In this document: positions 35,663 through 44,535 of the stretch, piece by piece
How positions within the stretch are numbered: the first letter of the stretch is position 1
How the letters are laid out: every line of letters begins with the position of its first letter
Assembly (NCBI GenBank): GCA_016699735.1
Contig: CP065008.1
Coordinates: 186,001-250,000, forward strand
Origin: Alphaproteobacteria bacterium
GTDB lineage: Bacteria; Pseudomonadota; Alphaproteobacteria; Micavibrionales; Micavibrionaceae
Direction: 5' to 3'
Length of the DNA: 64,000 nucleotides
Program-made: the position numbers and the translations under genes
The notes under the pieces: model-generated
Database searches by the model: none
Seen by the model: only the letters and a program-made list of their open reading frames with translations
What the model was told of the DNA's origin: nothing

Positions 35663-38560
35663 ATGGTCAATCGTCCTTCAGAGATAATTTATCAGATTTA
35701 TCCTGCTTCTTTCATGGACGCAAATGGTGACGGACACGGCGACCTGAAAGGTATAACACAAAGACTTGACTACATCAAAAGCCTACAAGTGGACGCAATA
35801 TGGATTTCTCCCTTTTTTAAATCTCCAGACGGTCCCAAAGGGGACGGAGGGTATGCCATAAGCGATTATAGGCAAATTGGCCAAAAATTTGGAACCATGG
35901 AAGATTTTGATGTTCTCATCAAAGAAGCTCAATCCAGAGGCATCCGTGTCTACACCGACTTTGTAATGTGCCACACTTCCAATGAACACGAATGGTTTGA
36001 AAAGAGCAGAAATCGTGAACCGGTATACGAAGATCGTTATGTCTGGTCACCGGGTAAAAAAGATACTGTGGGCAATCTTATCCTCGTTGACGGAAAACCC
36101 ATTCCTCCCAACAACTGGAAATCTGTCTTTGGTGGTCCTGCGTGGACATATGACGACAAACGGCAAGAATTTTACCTGCACCATTTCAACAACAGCCAAC
36201 CCGCACTAAATGCCAATCAGAAACATGTGCAAGAAGCAATTCTTGGCGAGATGAAAATTTGGCTTGATAAAGGTGTTTCTGGATTACGCCTAGACGCTCT
36301 TCCCTATGCGAATTATGACCCACAACTTCGCGATAACCCATGGATGTGGAATTCAGATGCTTGGAATGCTCAATACTTTGAGCATAGTATCTGTCAGCCT
36401 CAAACAGTTGATTATGTAAGGCGCATACGTAAGCTTTTCGACAGTTACGAGGCACGTGGCCTCGGAAAAAGAACGGCTATCGGAGAAGCTATAGCAGGCA
36501 AGAATGGGGGTTTAGGTTCGATGGAAATCGCCTCTACTTATATAGCCCCGAAAACCGGCCTGGATATGTGTTACACAGAAATGCAATTTTGGCGTTACCC
36601 TTCCGCCCGTGAAATGAGAGATAAGCTCAACAGCAGCCTTCAACACTTCCCTGACGGATCAATCTGCAACGTTTTGAGTAATCATGACTTCTCCCGCGCC
36701 TCTTCGCGCATGTTACCGCCTGATGCTCCTGAAGACTTGCGCACAACCATCCTTAAACAACTAATGACCATAAATTTTTCTCTCCCCGGATCCGTTTGCA
36801 TGTATCAGGGAGAAGAACTTGGATTACCAGATGCTCGCATCCCCGAAGATATACCCTATGACAAAATGCAGGATCTATTAGATTCTAGGTGTCGTGATAT
36901 CGCAAGATGTCCCATACCTTGGGACCACAGACTTAAGAATGCCGGTTTTTCAGGATCCGACACACCCTATCTGCCGATGCCCGAAAGTTATGCCGCACGT
37001 GCCGTCAATATTGAAGAAGCTGAGCGCGGCTCTATGCTTAATTTCACCCGCTCTTTGATTGCCGAAAGGCAAAACAGTCCCGCATTGCGCATCGGAGACA
37101 CGAAAGTATTGAACATCAATGATGAGCTCTTTGCTTTTACACGATCAACTGAAGAACAGACTGTTCTCATAGTTGCCAATATGGGACCGTACACGATCGA
37201 AATCAAACCTTCAGACTTTCTTGACCAACAAACTCTTGAAAAACTCCATATGACCGAAGATTCTAAAATGATTATCGGCCCTTATGACGTATCCAAACGC
37301 GGTCTCTCGAAACCAAAAACTCCATCACTGTCGAACGTTACAGATATTTCTTTTTCAAATGGTCATCTTGGGAAAAAACTATTCGCTTTAGATTTTCTTC
37401 TGGCCGATGTCTTCTATGAGCAAGACGAGGTCAATGACATTGTTACAAAAAATGGTTGGCAGCCGGGCGATCGTGTCAGCATTAGCCGGGAAACGCACCA
37501 AGAACTCAGCAAACGATTAAAAGATGCCCATCCCAAAACGATTGGAGGCGCTACTGTTGTTACCATGCAAACTCTTAAGAGCTTGCAACCCGGCGGTGAA
37601 GTCAACATAGATTTTCTTGGCGTGACAGGATCAGATCCGCATGGAGCAATGATTCGTAAAAAGTTTAGTGGACTGGGCATAAACATTCTTGTTCCTTCTT
37701 CGACCAACGATGCGCTTGTAGAAACATCTGTCTCGCACATTATAAAAACCGGTGGACGCGAAATCATAGCGACCTACCCCGGCACTGAAACGCAAGCTTT
37801 ACAAAAAGCACTTGAAGAAAATCCTACTCTTTTGGAATCAAGCATCGCTAAAGCCGACATCGTATATCTTCCAGGATCTATAACTGAAAAATTCGGGCAA
37901 ACTCTTACTGACGAAATTCTCCGCTTGCGGTGGAAATACAAAAAAGAATTAATTCTGGCTTTGCCTTCCCATGCTAAATATGGGCCTCATGACGCAGAAA
38001 CTTTCAAAAACCTGATCAAAAGCGCCAATGTTATTGTAGGAAATGATCTGGAATTTTGCCGGACCTACGGCATGAAAGATGTCCAACGCCCTATCTCCGA
38101 TTCGCAAATGCTTAGAGTCACTGAAAATATACAAAAAGCTTTAAGTGAGGATGTGCTCTTCAATAATGATATGCCTTCATCCCCTGAACCTGTCGCCCTC
38201 ATCACGCGCGGCCACCTCCCGGCTATCTTGATTACAGCGAACACTATTGAAGAAATTCCCGTTCCAAAAATTGGAGCTCCCATTGGACAACTTGGATCTG
38301 GTGACGTCAGCACTGCAGCTTTCATTGATGCTACACTTCGAGGACTTAGCCACAGCCAATCAGCACATTATGCCGTCGCCATAGGCGCAAAGAAAGCTAG
38401 GCAAGACGCCCCCCAACCTTCACTTGTTAACGCCAGCGAAGCTCAGACAGAAGTTCTCAATCAAACATACTTTGCGAGCATACTACCGGCTTTTGAAAGT
38501 ATTTCTCCTCCCCGCAAAATATCAACGAAGCCTCTTGCCACTAATGATCTTGAAATTTAG
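35663..38560 (+). CDS. GH13 glycosidase fused to a PfkB-family sugar kinase
   Basis: 965 residues from ATG 35663 (MVNRPSEIIYQIYP). Residues about 1-540 are an alpha-amylase-type (GH13) alpha-glucosidase or relative: DANGDGHGDLKGI (calcium loop), WKSVFGGPAWTYD, nucleophile Asp in GVSGLRLDALPY, general acid Glu in TAIGEAIAGKN, and the transition-state Asp in LSNHDFSR. Conserved region I reads DFVMCHTSNEH, with Cys in place of the usual Asn. Residues about 590-940 are a PfkB/ribokinase fold with the sugar-binding PKTIGGATVV and the catalytic GQLGSGDVSTAAF. It might split a glucoside and phosphorylate the sugar. AT-richer than its neighbours, suggesting transfer. Confidence 0.88.
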   Translation: MVNRPSEIIYQIYPASFMDANGDGHGDLKGITQRLDYIKSLQVDAIWISPFFKSPDGPKGDGGYAISDYRQIGQKFGTMEDFDVLIKEAQSRGIRVYTDFVMCHTSNEHEWFEKSRNREPVYEDRYVWSPGKKDTVGNLILVDGKPIPPNNWKSVFGGPAWTYDDKRQEFYLHHFNNSQPALNANQKHVQEAILGEMKIWLDKGVSGLRLDALPYANYDPQLRDNPWMWNSDAWNAQYFEHSICQPQTVDYVRRIRKLFDSYEARGLGKRTAIGEAIAGKNGGLGSMEIASTYIAPKTGLDMCYTEMQFWRYPSAREMRDKLNSSLQHFPDGSICNVLSNHDFSRASSRMLPPDAPEDLRTTILKQLMTINFSLPGSVCMYQGEELGLPDARIPEDIPYDKMQDLLDSRCRDIARCPIPWDHRLKNAGFSGSDTPYLPMPESYAARAVNIEEAERGSMLNFTRSLIAERQNSPALRIGDTKVLNINDELFAFTRSTEEQTVLIVANMGPYTIEIKPSDFLDQQTLEKLHMTEDSKMIIGPYDVSKRGLSKPKTPSLSNVTDISFSNGHLGKKLFALDFLLADVFYEQDEVNDIVTKNGWQPGDRVSISRETHQELSKRLKDAHPKTIGGATVVTMQTLKSLQPGGEVNIDFLGVTGSDPHGAMIRKKFSGLGINILVPSSTNDALVETSVSHIIKTGGREIIATYPGTETQALQKALEENPTLLESSIAKADIVYLPGSITEKFGQTLTDEILRLRWKYKKELILALPSHAKYGPHDAETFKNLIKSANVIVGNDLEFCRTYGMKDVQRPISDSQMLRVTENIQKALSEDVLFNNDMPSSPEPVALITRGHLPAILITANTIEEIPVPKIGAPIGQLGSGDVSTAAFIDATLRGLSHSQSAHYAVAIGAKKARQDAPQPSLVNASEAQTEVLNQTYFASILPAFESISPPRKISTKPLATNDLEI

Positions 38561-38603
38561 CCATTAAATTTATGGGGCTGGCCTAGATAATATTATTAAA
38601 AAA

Positions 38604-38678
38604 TGGTGCCGGCGGAGAGGATTGAACTCCCGACCTTTCGATTACAAATCGACTGCACTACCGCTGTGCTACGCCGGC
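38604..38678 (-). tRNA. tRNA-Thr (anticodon TGT)
   Basis: Read on the minus strand, the acceptor GCCGGCG pairs with CGCCGGC, followed by encoded ACCA. The D arm is GCAC...GTGC, the anticodon loop is TTTGTAA with anticodon TGT, and the T arm is GGGAG TTCAATC CTCTC. The top pair of the anticodon stem (G27-A43) is a mismatch, otherwise all stems close. A run of T follows the CCA end and may help termination. It sits just upstream of dotM on the opposite strand. Confidence 0.95.
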
Positions 38679-38922
38679 CCAAAACAAAGATTCTCTAATA
38701 TTGCTGGCCATAAGAAATTATTAAGGCCAAGGCGCGTAAGATGTAGCAAAACCTTGGGCAACTATTCAAGCGTTTTTGCAGATTTTACATAGGCATAAGA
38801 CACAAAACGCCCAAAAGGCAGTTTTTTTTATGCCCCTATTGGTTTTTTCTGGTTTTTTCTGTTATTTTACATCTTAATGTTTAGCACTAAGCGTTAATAA
38901 TTAGACAGGTTGGGCTTCTAAA

Positions 38923-40131
38923 TTGGCTGGTGGACAACAAAATCAGGATTCCCTCCACGACAGCGCGATCGGCTGGACGATCATGCTGTTTATTTTTGGC
39001 GTTCTGATCTGGATATTCTGGTACTTCTTCCAAGGAGAGGTCCGCGAAATGGTCCGCTGGATTCGCTATGCAGAAGTCTGGGTGATCTCCTGGTTTATGG
39101 ATACTGACTATGAGATTTTTTGGAACGGAAAACCGCACGATTTTCACGAGAAGATTGACAAAATTACAGAATATCCAAAGGACAAGCTGCGTTTTAAACA
39201 CCTGTCTTTTTTTAACGCGATGGCGATGCAACCTTGGAGAATGCCTTTAGTCAGTCTGCTCGGCTTGGGCGCTATGTGGTGTATGTTCCTCGGCCCTCGG
39301 ACGCACTATCGCCGTAGATTTAACCTCGAAGGGTTGATTGAGAGGCAAGCAAATATCTTCCCCGTAATCTCACCATTCGTAAAATTTAACCCCTCTAACC
39401 AGCCGAACCGCCCGCCCGGCTCTCCTGTTCCTGCCGAACTCCCATTATTTGCCGAAGCCCTAGGGCCAGAGGAATGGTTGGCATTTAACCGCATTTCCAT
39501 ACCCGATGGCAAAATCGATCAGGAAGAGGCAGAGGAAGCATTTATCAAACAACTTGGAGAACGATGGAAGGGCCCGAACAGTCTTGAAGATTACAAGCAA
39601 GTGCTCTTGGCGGCTTTCTGTATGAAGGCCGCACGGAAAAGAGGGGATGCTGACGAAATTCTGGGGCGGCTTGCTAAATGCTGGTCGTTCAAGAATGGTT
39701 TGGACATGAAGAAAGACCGCAAGCTTTTTAAATACGCAACCAACATTTTGAAGGACAAGGATTTGGCAGGAAAAACTCTTGCCCAGGTTAATCAGCACGC
39801 TTTCGAAACCACAGCACTGATGAAGGGATTGGCCTACGCCCGCGAAGAAGGAGGGGTCCTCTCGCCGTCACAGTTCATTTGGCTGCGCGCTCATGACCGT
39901 ACGCTCTGGTATCCTCTGAACAACATGGGACGCCAGTCTTTTCATATGGAGGCTCTTGGAGCGATGGCGCATTATAAAGCCGAAAAACTCACCCAACGCC
40001 CGATACCGGTGCCAAAAGTCCAAGATGCTGTAAGTACAATAACAGAATACATGAAGTCCGACCGGGCAAGACCCATTCCGTCCCTTGATTACAGTAAATC
40101 TAAGCAAAAAGGTGTAAAGAAAGCGATTTAA
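38923..40131 (+). CDS. DotM/IcmP-like type IVB secretion coupling-complex protein
   Basis: 402 residues from TTG 38923, the only in-frame start before the first membrane helix. The N-terminus has transmembrane segments (TIMLFIFGVLIWIFWYFF and PLVSLLGLGAMWCMFLG), and a cytoplasmic domain follows. The DotM signature is clear near the end: HAFETTALMKGLAYAREE, FIWLRAHDRTLWYPLNNMG, then SFHMEALGAMAHYKAEK. In Legionella DotM binds acidic effector signals and sits with DotL in the type IV coupling complex. A TTG start and two copies of GGTTTTTTCT upstream are unusual. It is followed by a small membrane gene and dotL. Confidence 0.88.
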   Translation: MAGGQQNQDSLHDSAIGWTIMLFIFGVLIWIFWYFFQGEVREMVRWIRYAEVWVISWFMDTDYEIFWNGKPHDFHEKIDKITEYPKDKLRFKHLSFFNAMAMQPWRMPLVSLLGLGAMWCMFLGPRTHYRRRFNLEGLIERQANIFPVISPFVKFNPSNQPNRPPGSPVPAELPLFAEALGPEEWLAFNRISIPDGKIDQEEAEEAFIKQLGERWKGPNSLEDYKQVLLAAFCMKAARKRGDADEILGRLAKCWSFKNGLDMKKDRKLFKYATNILKDKDLAGKTLAQVNQHAFETTALMKGLAYAREEGGVLSPSQFIWLRAHDRTLWYPLNNMGRQSFHMEALGAMAHYKAEKLTQRPIPVPKVQDAVSTITEYMKSDRARPIPSLDYSKSKQKGVKKAI

Positions 40132-40189
40132 GTAACATTAGGAATCTTAATTTTAACAGGATCATGGACAAAGAAGACACAGGCAAAAA

Positions 40190-40768
40190 ATGAAAATGGC
40201 AAAAAAGCAAAACCATCCCCTAACCTCGAACGCAACTGTTGTTGATGGGAAGCTTATTCTCTCGCTGCCTGATGCGTGCTCCCCAGTAGTATGGCAAATG
40301 GATTTTGAGGAATACAGATCTTCCGCATTAGAGGTGCGCGAAGATTTGAAAAACAACAGATTTACTCTTTGTTTAAAAAATCAGAAAAACGAAGCCATAG
40401 ACATTGCCTGTTACGAAGACCGTCATTCCGCAGTTAACGCCCTCATGGCTGCATCACAAGCCCTCGAAACTGGCCACGGCAAAATCCGCCCTCAATTAAT
40501 TCACGGCTCGAACAACAACCATTCCTATATAGCCTCCGGTTCAAATGGAATCGGAACACCCAATTCAAGCCAGATGTCAAATAGTGGAAACAGTAAGGCC
40601 GGAGTAGTTTTAGCAGGTCTCATGATTATCATTCTGGTTTTAGCCTGGACTCTCTCGATACCCAAATCATCAGATATGATGATTAGGTCAGCCAAAATAT
40701 CACCGGGCTCAAACTCAGAGACTGGCGTAGCACAATCAGCGGACGATTTTTTGAGCCGACGACAATAA
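40190..40768 (+). CDS. membrane protein of unknown function between dotM and dotL
   Basis: 192 residues, start MKMAKKQNHPLTSN. The first 105 residues look like a small soluble domain (WQMDFEEYRSSALEVREDL), followed by a Gly/Ser/Asn linker, one transmembrane helix (AGVVLAGLMIIILVLAWTL) and a short tail. No homology is recognised. Its position inside the dotM-dotL unit (58 and 40 bp gaps) suggests it acts with the coupling complex, in the way that small DotN/DotY/DotZ-type subunits do in Legionella, but it does not resemble them. Confidence 0.6.
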   Translation: MKMAKKQNHPLTSNATVVDGKLILSLPDACSPVVWQMDFEEYRSSALEVREDLKNNRFTLCLKNQKNEAIDIACYEDRHSAVNALMAASQALETGHGKIRPQLIHGSNNNHSYIASGSNGIGTPNSSQMSNSGNSKAGVVLAGLMIIILVLAWTLSIPKSSDMMIRSAKISPGSNSETGVAQSADDFLSRRQ

Positions 40769-40808
40769 TGATTTTTTATAAGATACAACTTATACTACAG
40801 AAGATAAA

Positions 40809-43559
40809 ATGGCGTTAGACCAGAGAAAATACGAACATAAGCACGAGGCCATCCTGCGGGATGTACGCCCGCTGTCGGTCCGTTTAGCAGACGGTTTATC
40901 AAATCCTTCATACTCAACCGCCATTTTTATGATGGCAGCTATGGCGGTTTACATCAACGACTGGGCACAGACCTTCGGAGATCTGATTGTCGCTTGCATG
41001 TTCCTGTACTGGATCTGGCTGCGTAGTCGTAACAGAAGTTTGGCCTTCAAATTGCCGCTGGGATCTAAATTCAAGGATTTTAACAACGGCCGCAACGGTA
41101 AACCCGGAAAAGCTGAAGGAATTTTATATCTCGGAAACGTCGAGAAAACCAACGAGGAAGTCTGGTTCACCAACTCGGATGCCCGAACCCACATCCTCTA
41201 CCTCGGAACCACCGGCGCGGGTAAGACCGAAGGCCTGAAATCCATGGTCACCAACGCCCTCGCTTGGAGTTCTGGTTTCGTGTACGTGGACGGTAAGGCC
41301 GATACGGACCTCTGGTCCTCACTGTCTTCTCTTGTTCGCCGTTTCGGACGCGACGATGACCTTCTGGTTCTGAACTACATGACGGGGAACGCAGACGTCC
41401 GCGCTCCATCAAACACTATGAACCCGTTCTCCAGCGGATCCGCCTCCTATCTCGTCAACATGCTCGTCAGCCTGATGCCGGAAGCCGAAGGCGACAACGC
41501 GATGTGGAAAGAGCGTGCGGTCTCTCTCATCAGCTCCATCATGCCGGCCCTGACCTGGAAGCGGGACAATCAGGACATCCCGCTCTCTGTCCGCTCGATC
41601 CGTGACTACCTCACTCTCTCGAACGTCATCAAGCTGTCACGCGATGAAGCCGTACCTTCAATAACGCGTGCGGGTCTGAAGGGATATCTGGAAACCCTTC
41701 CGGGCTTTATCAACGATGCCTACGACGATAACGGAAAGGTTAAGCCGCCCGGGCCCGACACGCCGCAATACAACACGGAAACGGCCAGCCAGCAGCACGG
41801 TTATCTGGCCATGCAGTTTACCCGCTCCCTGCAATCTTTGGGCGACGATTACGGTTACATCTTCGATACGCAGGCCGCAGACGTGGACATGGTGGACGTG
41901 GTCCTGAATCGCCGGATCCTCATCGTTCTGATCCCGGCCCTTGAAAAATCCGGCGACGAGGTTGCAAACCTCGGTAAAATCGTGTCCGCGACCATGAAGG
42001 GAATGATGGGCTCAACCCTCGGCTCCACAGTGGAGGGATCAAGCGAAACTGTCATCGAGAACAAACCGACCCACTCCGCCACCCCGTTCATGACCGTCTT
42101 CGACGAGGTCGGTTACTATACCGCGCAGGGGATGGCCGTTATGGCCGCTCAGGCCCGTTCGCTGGGCTTCTGTCTCGTCTTCTCCGGTCAGGATTTGCCC
42201 GCAATGAAAAAGCGGGTCCGCGAGGAAGCCAATTCGATTGTCGGTAACTGTAACATCAAGATTTTCGGCAAGCTCGAAGACCCAACCGAAACCAAGGACT
42301 TCTTCGAAAAAACCGTGGGCTCCGCCATGGTGACGGAGGTCTCGGGCTTCCAGATGGCCGGCGGCACGGAATTCGGCGCCTATCACGACACCAAGCAAGC
42401 CGGCGTCCAGCTCCGCCCGCGCGCCAGCTATGACGGACTGCGTGGTTTCCGTGAAGGTCAGGCGGTCATTACCTTTGGCGATGTCGTCGTCGATTGTGCG
42501 ATCTTCTACTCCAACCCCGGCCATGCAAAAGCCATGCGCGTCACACGCTTCATGATCCTGCCGCCGCCCGACGAGGAAGTAGTCAAACATTCCACCTCGA
42601 TCCGCAAGCTGCGCGATCTTATGGTGAACAAAAGTTGGACCGCGATGCGCGCCGATGTCGCCATCGAAACCGGCAAGGAAATCGCCGCAATGAACGAAGG
42701 CTACAAGAAAAGCCTCAAACCCAATATTAGCCCCGTCGATGCAGGAATAGCGGCACTCGTCAGCATCCACGCCCTCGAACATCCGATCCCGGCGACCGAC
42801 GACAAGGGCACACCGCCCGCTGGCGGCGGAGGCTCTGGAGGCGGAGGCGGTCCGACCTCGCCCGTAACCCCACCTACAGCCCCGCCATCGACAACGGCGC
42901 CGGCAGCACCTGTCACCGCCGGATCGCCCATCGGTCAGGTGGTCCAGAAAGCGGCCCCGCCTCTGGTCGCGCAAAAACCGGCCGAAATCGTCAAACAAGC
43001 GGAAACTGCAGGCTCAGCATCCCCGGCGACAGCCGCTGCAGGAACCGCCCCGATGTCCTTCTTTGGCAAAACTCAGGCAGCAACGCCTCCAGCCACGACG
43101 CCCGTAGCACCTCCATCAGCGCCGCCTGCTTCACCTCCAGCAGAAAAGCCTGCAATCTTCGGGGGTACCCCGGCCACACCCTCTGTAGCACCACCCTCTG
43201 CGCCGCCCGCCGCGCCTCCTCCTGCGAGCCCCGCAGGACAAGGCCAAACCCCGGCAAAACCCGCGATTTTTGGTGGAGCCAAACCTGCAGCGGCACCAGC
43301 GACGACCACACTTCCAGCCGAACCGCCCGCTGCATCTGCACCCCCAGCAACGCCTCCCGTACAGCAAACGCAACAACCGAATAAACCGGCCATCTTTGGG
43401 GCAAGCAAGCCACCCGCTCCACCGACTGAAGATGCTAAACTGACACAGGAAGCGCAGGATACGCTCAAAAAAGCGGGCGAGGATCTGGCCGATTCACTTC
43501 TCAAGAACGGGAACGGGAACGGCAATGGCCATTCCGATAACGGCGAGAACAAATCTTAA
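40809..43559 (+). CDS. DotL/IcmO-like type IV coupling ATPase
   Basis: 916 residues. The VirD4/TraG-type ATPase that recruits substrates for Dot/Icm secretion. Two N-terminal membrane helices are followed by the ATPase: Walker A LGTTGAGKTEGLKS (about residue 135), Walker B TPFMTVFDEVGYY, and the motif QARSLGFCLVFSGQDLPAM with the ATPase sensor Gln. From about residue 660 the sequence is Pro/Ala-rich and low-complexity, with three KPAIFGG-type motifs. Legionella DotL instead ends in an adaptor-binding helical region. GC content rises within the gene. It is the final gene of the block; no other dot/icm genes are in the window. Confidence 0.92.
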   Translation: MALDQRKYEHKHEAILRDVRPLSVRLADGLSNPSYSTAIFMMAAMAVYINDWAQTFGDLIVACMFLYWIWLRSRNRSLAFKLPLGSKFKDFNNGRNGKPGKAEGILYLGNVEKTNEEVWFTNSDARTHILYLGTTGAGKTEGLKSMVTNALAWSSGFVYVDGKADTDLWSSLSSLVRRFGRDDDLLVLNYMTGNADVRAPSNTMNPFSSGSASYLVNMLVSLMPEAEGDNAMWKERAVSLISSIMPALTWKRDNQDIPLSVRSIRDYLTLSNVIKLSRDEAVPSITRAGLKGYLETLPGFINDAYDDNGKVKPPGPDTPQYNTETASQQHGYLAMQFTRSLQSLGDDYGYIFDTQAADVDMVDVVLNRRILIVLIPALEKSGDEVANLGKIVSATMKGMMGSTLGSTVEGSSETVIENKPTHSATPFMTVFDEVGYYTAQGMAVMAAQARSLGFCLVFSGQDLPAMKKRVREEANSIVGNCNIKIFGKLEDPTETKDFFEKTVGSAMVTEVSGFQMAGGTEFGAYHDTKQAGVQLRPRASYDGLRGFREGQAVITFGDVVVDCAIFYSNPGHAKAMRVTRFMILPPPDEEVVKHSTSIRKLRDLMVNKSWTAMRADVAIETGKEIAAMNEGYKKSLKPNISPVDAGIAALVSIHALEHPIPATDDKGTPPAGGGGSGGGGGPTSPVTPPTAPPSTTAPAAPVTAGSPIGQVVQKAAPPLVAQKPAEIVKQAETAGSASPATAAAGTAPMSFFGKTQAATPPATTPVAPPSAPPASPPAEKPAIFGGTPATPSVAPPSAPPAAPPPASPAGQGQTPAKPAIFGGAKPAAAPATTTLPAEPPAASAPPATPPVQQTQQPNKPAIFGASKPPAPPTEDAKLTQEAQDTLKKAGEDLADSLLKNGNGNGNGHSDNGENKS

Positions 43560-43581
43560 AAAAGCAGATGATTGAATGTCC

Positions 43582-44481
43582 TCAAACGCGTGAATACCAC
43601 GTTGCACGGGCTTTTCCGTGCCGCATGAGATAACCTTCTTCGACAAGCTCCCCAAGTCTCAGCTTAAGCGTCGAGCGTTTTCCCCGCGTAAGTCTCTCAA
43701 TCTCTTTCATACTGATCCGCTCATGCTTGTCGAACAGACGCAGAACCTTGGTGGAAAGCGAGGGCATATTGGCAATTTCCGGTCGCCCTTTTTCCAGCCG
43801 TTTCTGGAGAATATTCTTCTGCTCGCAGAGAACTTCCAGGAAAAACCCGATCCAGCGGTCCCAATCCACACGGCCCGAGGCCAGTGTTTCCTGCGTATGC
43901 TTCAGGGAATGAAAATACTCCTCGGCCTTATCCGAAAAAACCGGATCCAGCAAACTGAAAGGGGCGTAGCTATAGCCGCACTTCAGCAGGAGCAGAACCG
44001 CAAGAATCCGCGCCAGCTTCTGGTTGCCCTCCTCGAACGGACAAAGCTGCAAGAAAACAGCGGTAAAAATGGCGATAACGAACAGTGGGTGAATGTCGCC
44101 CTTCTCAAGCGCTTCGGCGACCCACTTGATCAGACGGGGCATCAGGGCGCGGATTTCGTCGGGGCTGGCCGTATCCAGTTCTCCAATCACTTGATCCTTG
44201 GCATAGACACGCATGAGATGAGGGACATCACGGTAAGAACTCGCCTTTTTCGATCCGGTAAAGAGACCATGCAGCTTGCACACCATCTCCTCATCAATGA
44301 CCTTGTCCTGCCAAACGCCGGCAATCTCCTTTAAATTCCGGCCGAAATTGGATACATCGCCAAGGATTTGCAGCGAAGTAGTATGATTTTCAAGAGCCGT
44401 CCACGCGCCTTTGAACTCGTCAACCGAACAGGCAAGTTTCAGCATCGAAGGCGTAATTTTGACGTATTGCAATCCAAGCAT
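43582..44481 (-). CDS. Fic-family protein with degenerate active site and winged-helix tail
   Basis: 299 residues. The N-terminal Fic_N-like part and helical core are recognisable, but the catalytic loop, normally HPFxDGNGRxxR, reads CPFEEGNQKLARIL: the catalytic His is Cys, and GNGR is GNQK. AMP-transferase activity is therefore doubtful. The C-terminal 80 residues (LRLFDKHERISMKEIERLT and KLRLGELVEEGYL) form a helix-turn-helix. It may act as a DNA-binding regulator or toxin-related protein rather than an enzyme. It is convergent with dotL, ending 22 bp from its stop. Confidence 0.8.
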   Translation of the reverse strand: MLGLQYVKITPSMLKLACSVDEFKGAWTALENHTTSLQILGDVSNFGRNLKEIAGVWQDKVIDEEMVCKLHGLFTGSKKASSYRDVPHLMRVYAKDQVIGELDTASPDEIRALMPRLIKWVAEALEKGDIHPLFVIAIFTAVFLQLCPFEEGNQKLARILAVLLLLKCGYSYAPFSLLDPVFSDKAEEYFHSLKHTQETLASGRVDWDRWIGFFLEVLCEQKNILQKRLEKGRPEIANMPSLSTKVLRLFDKHERISMKEIERLTRGKRSTLKLRLGELVEEGYLMRHGKARATWYSRV

Positions 44482-44535
44482 GGTGGCCGACTATAGCCAG
44501 TGATCATAAAACGATCAACCGGAAAACAGGAGCGT

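Noticed and set aside
41855..42998. Long minus-strand frames opposite dotL
   Set aside because: Antisense of the ATPase domain, no start context, Gly/Arg-rich composition.
42830..43400. Repeated CCA/GCA-rich sequence taken as a possible CRISPR or minisatellite
   Set aside because: The repeats are irregular and all in frame with DotL, giving a Pro/Ala linker; there is no constant repeat with unique spacers. No CRISPR array is visible in the window.
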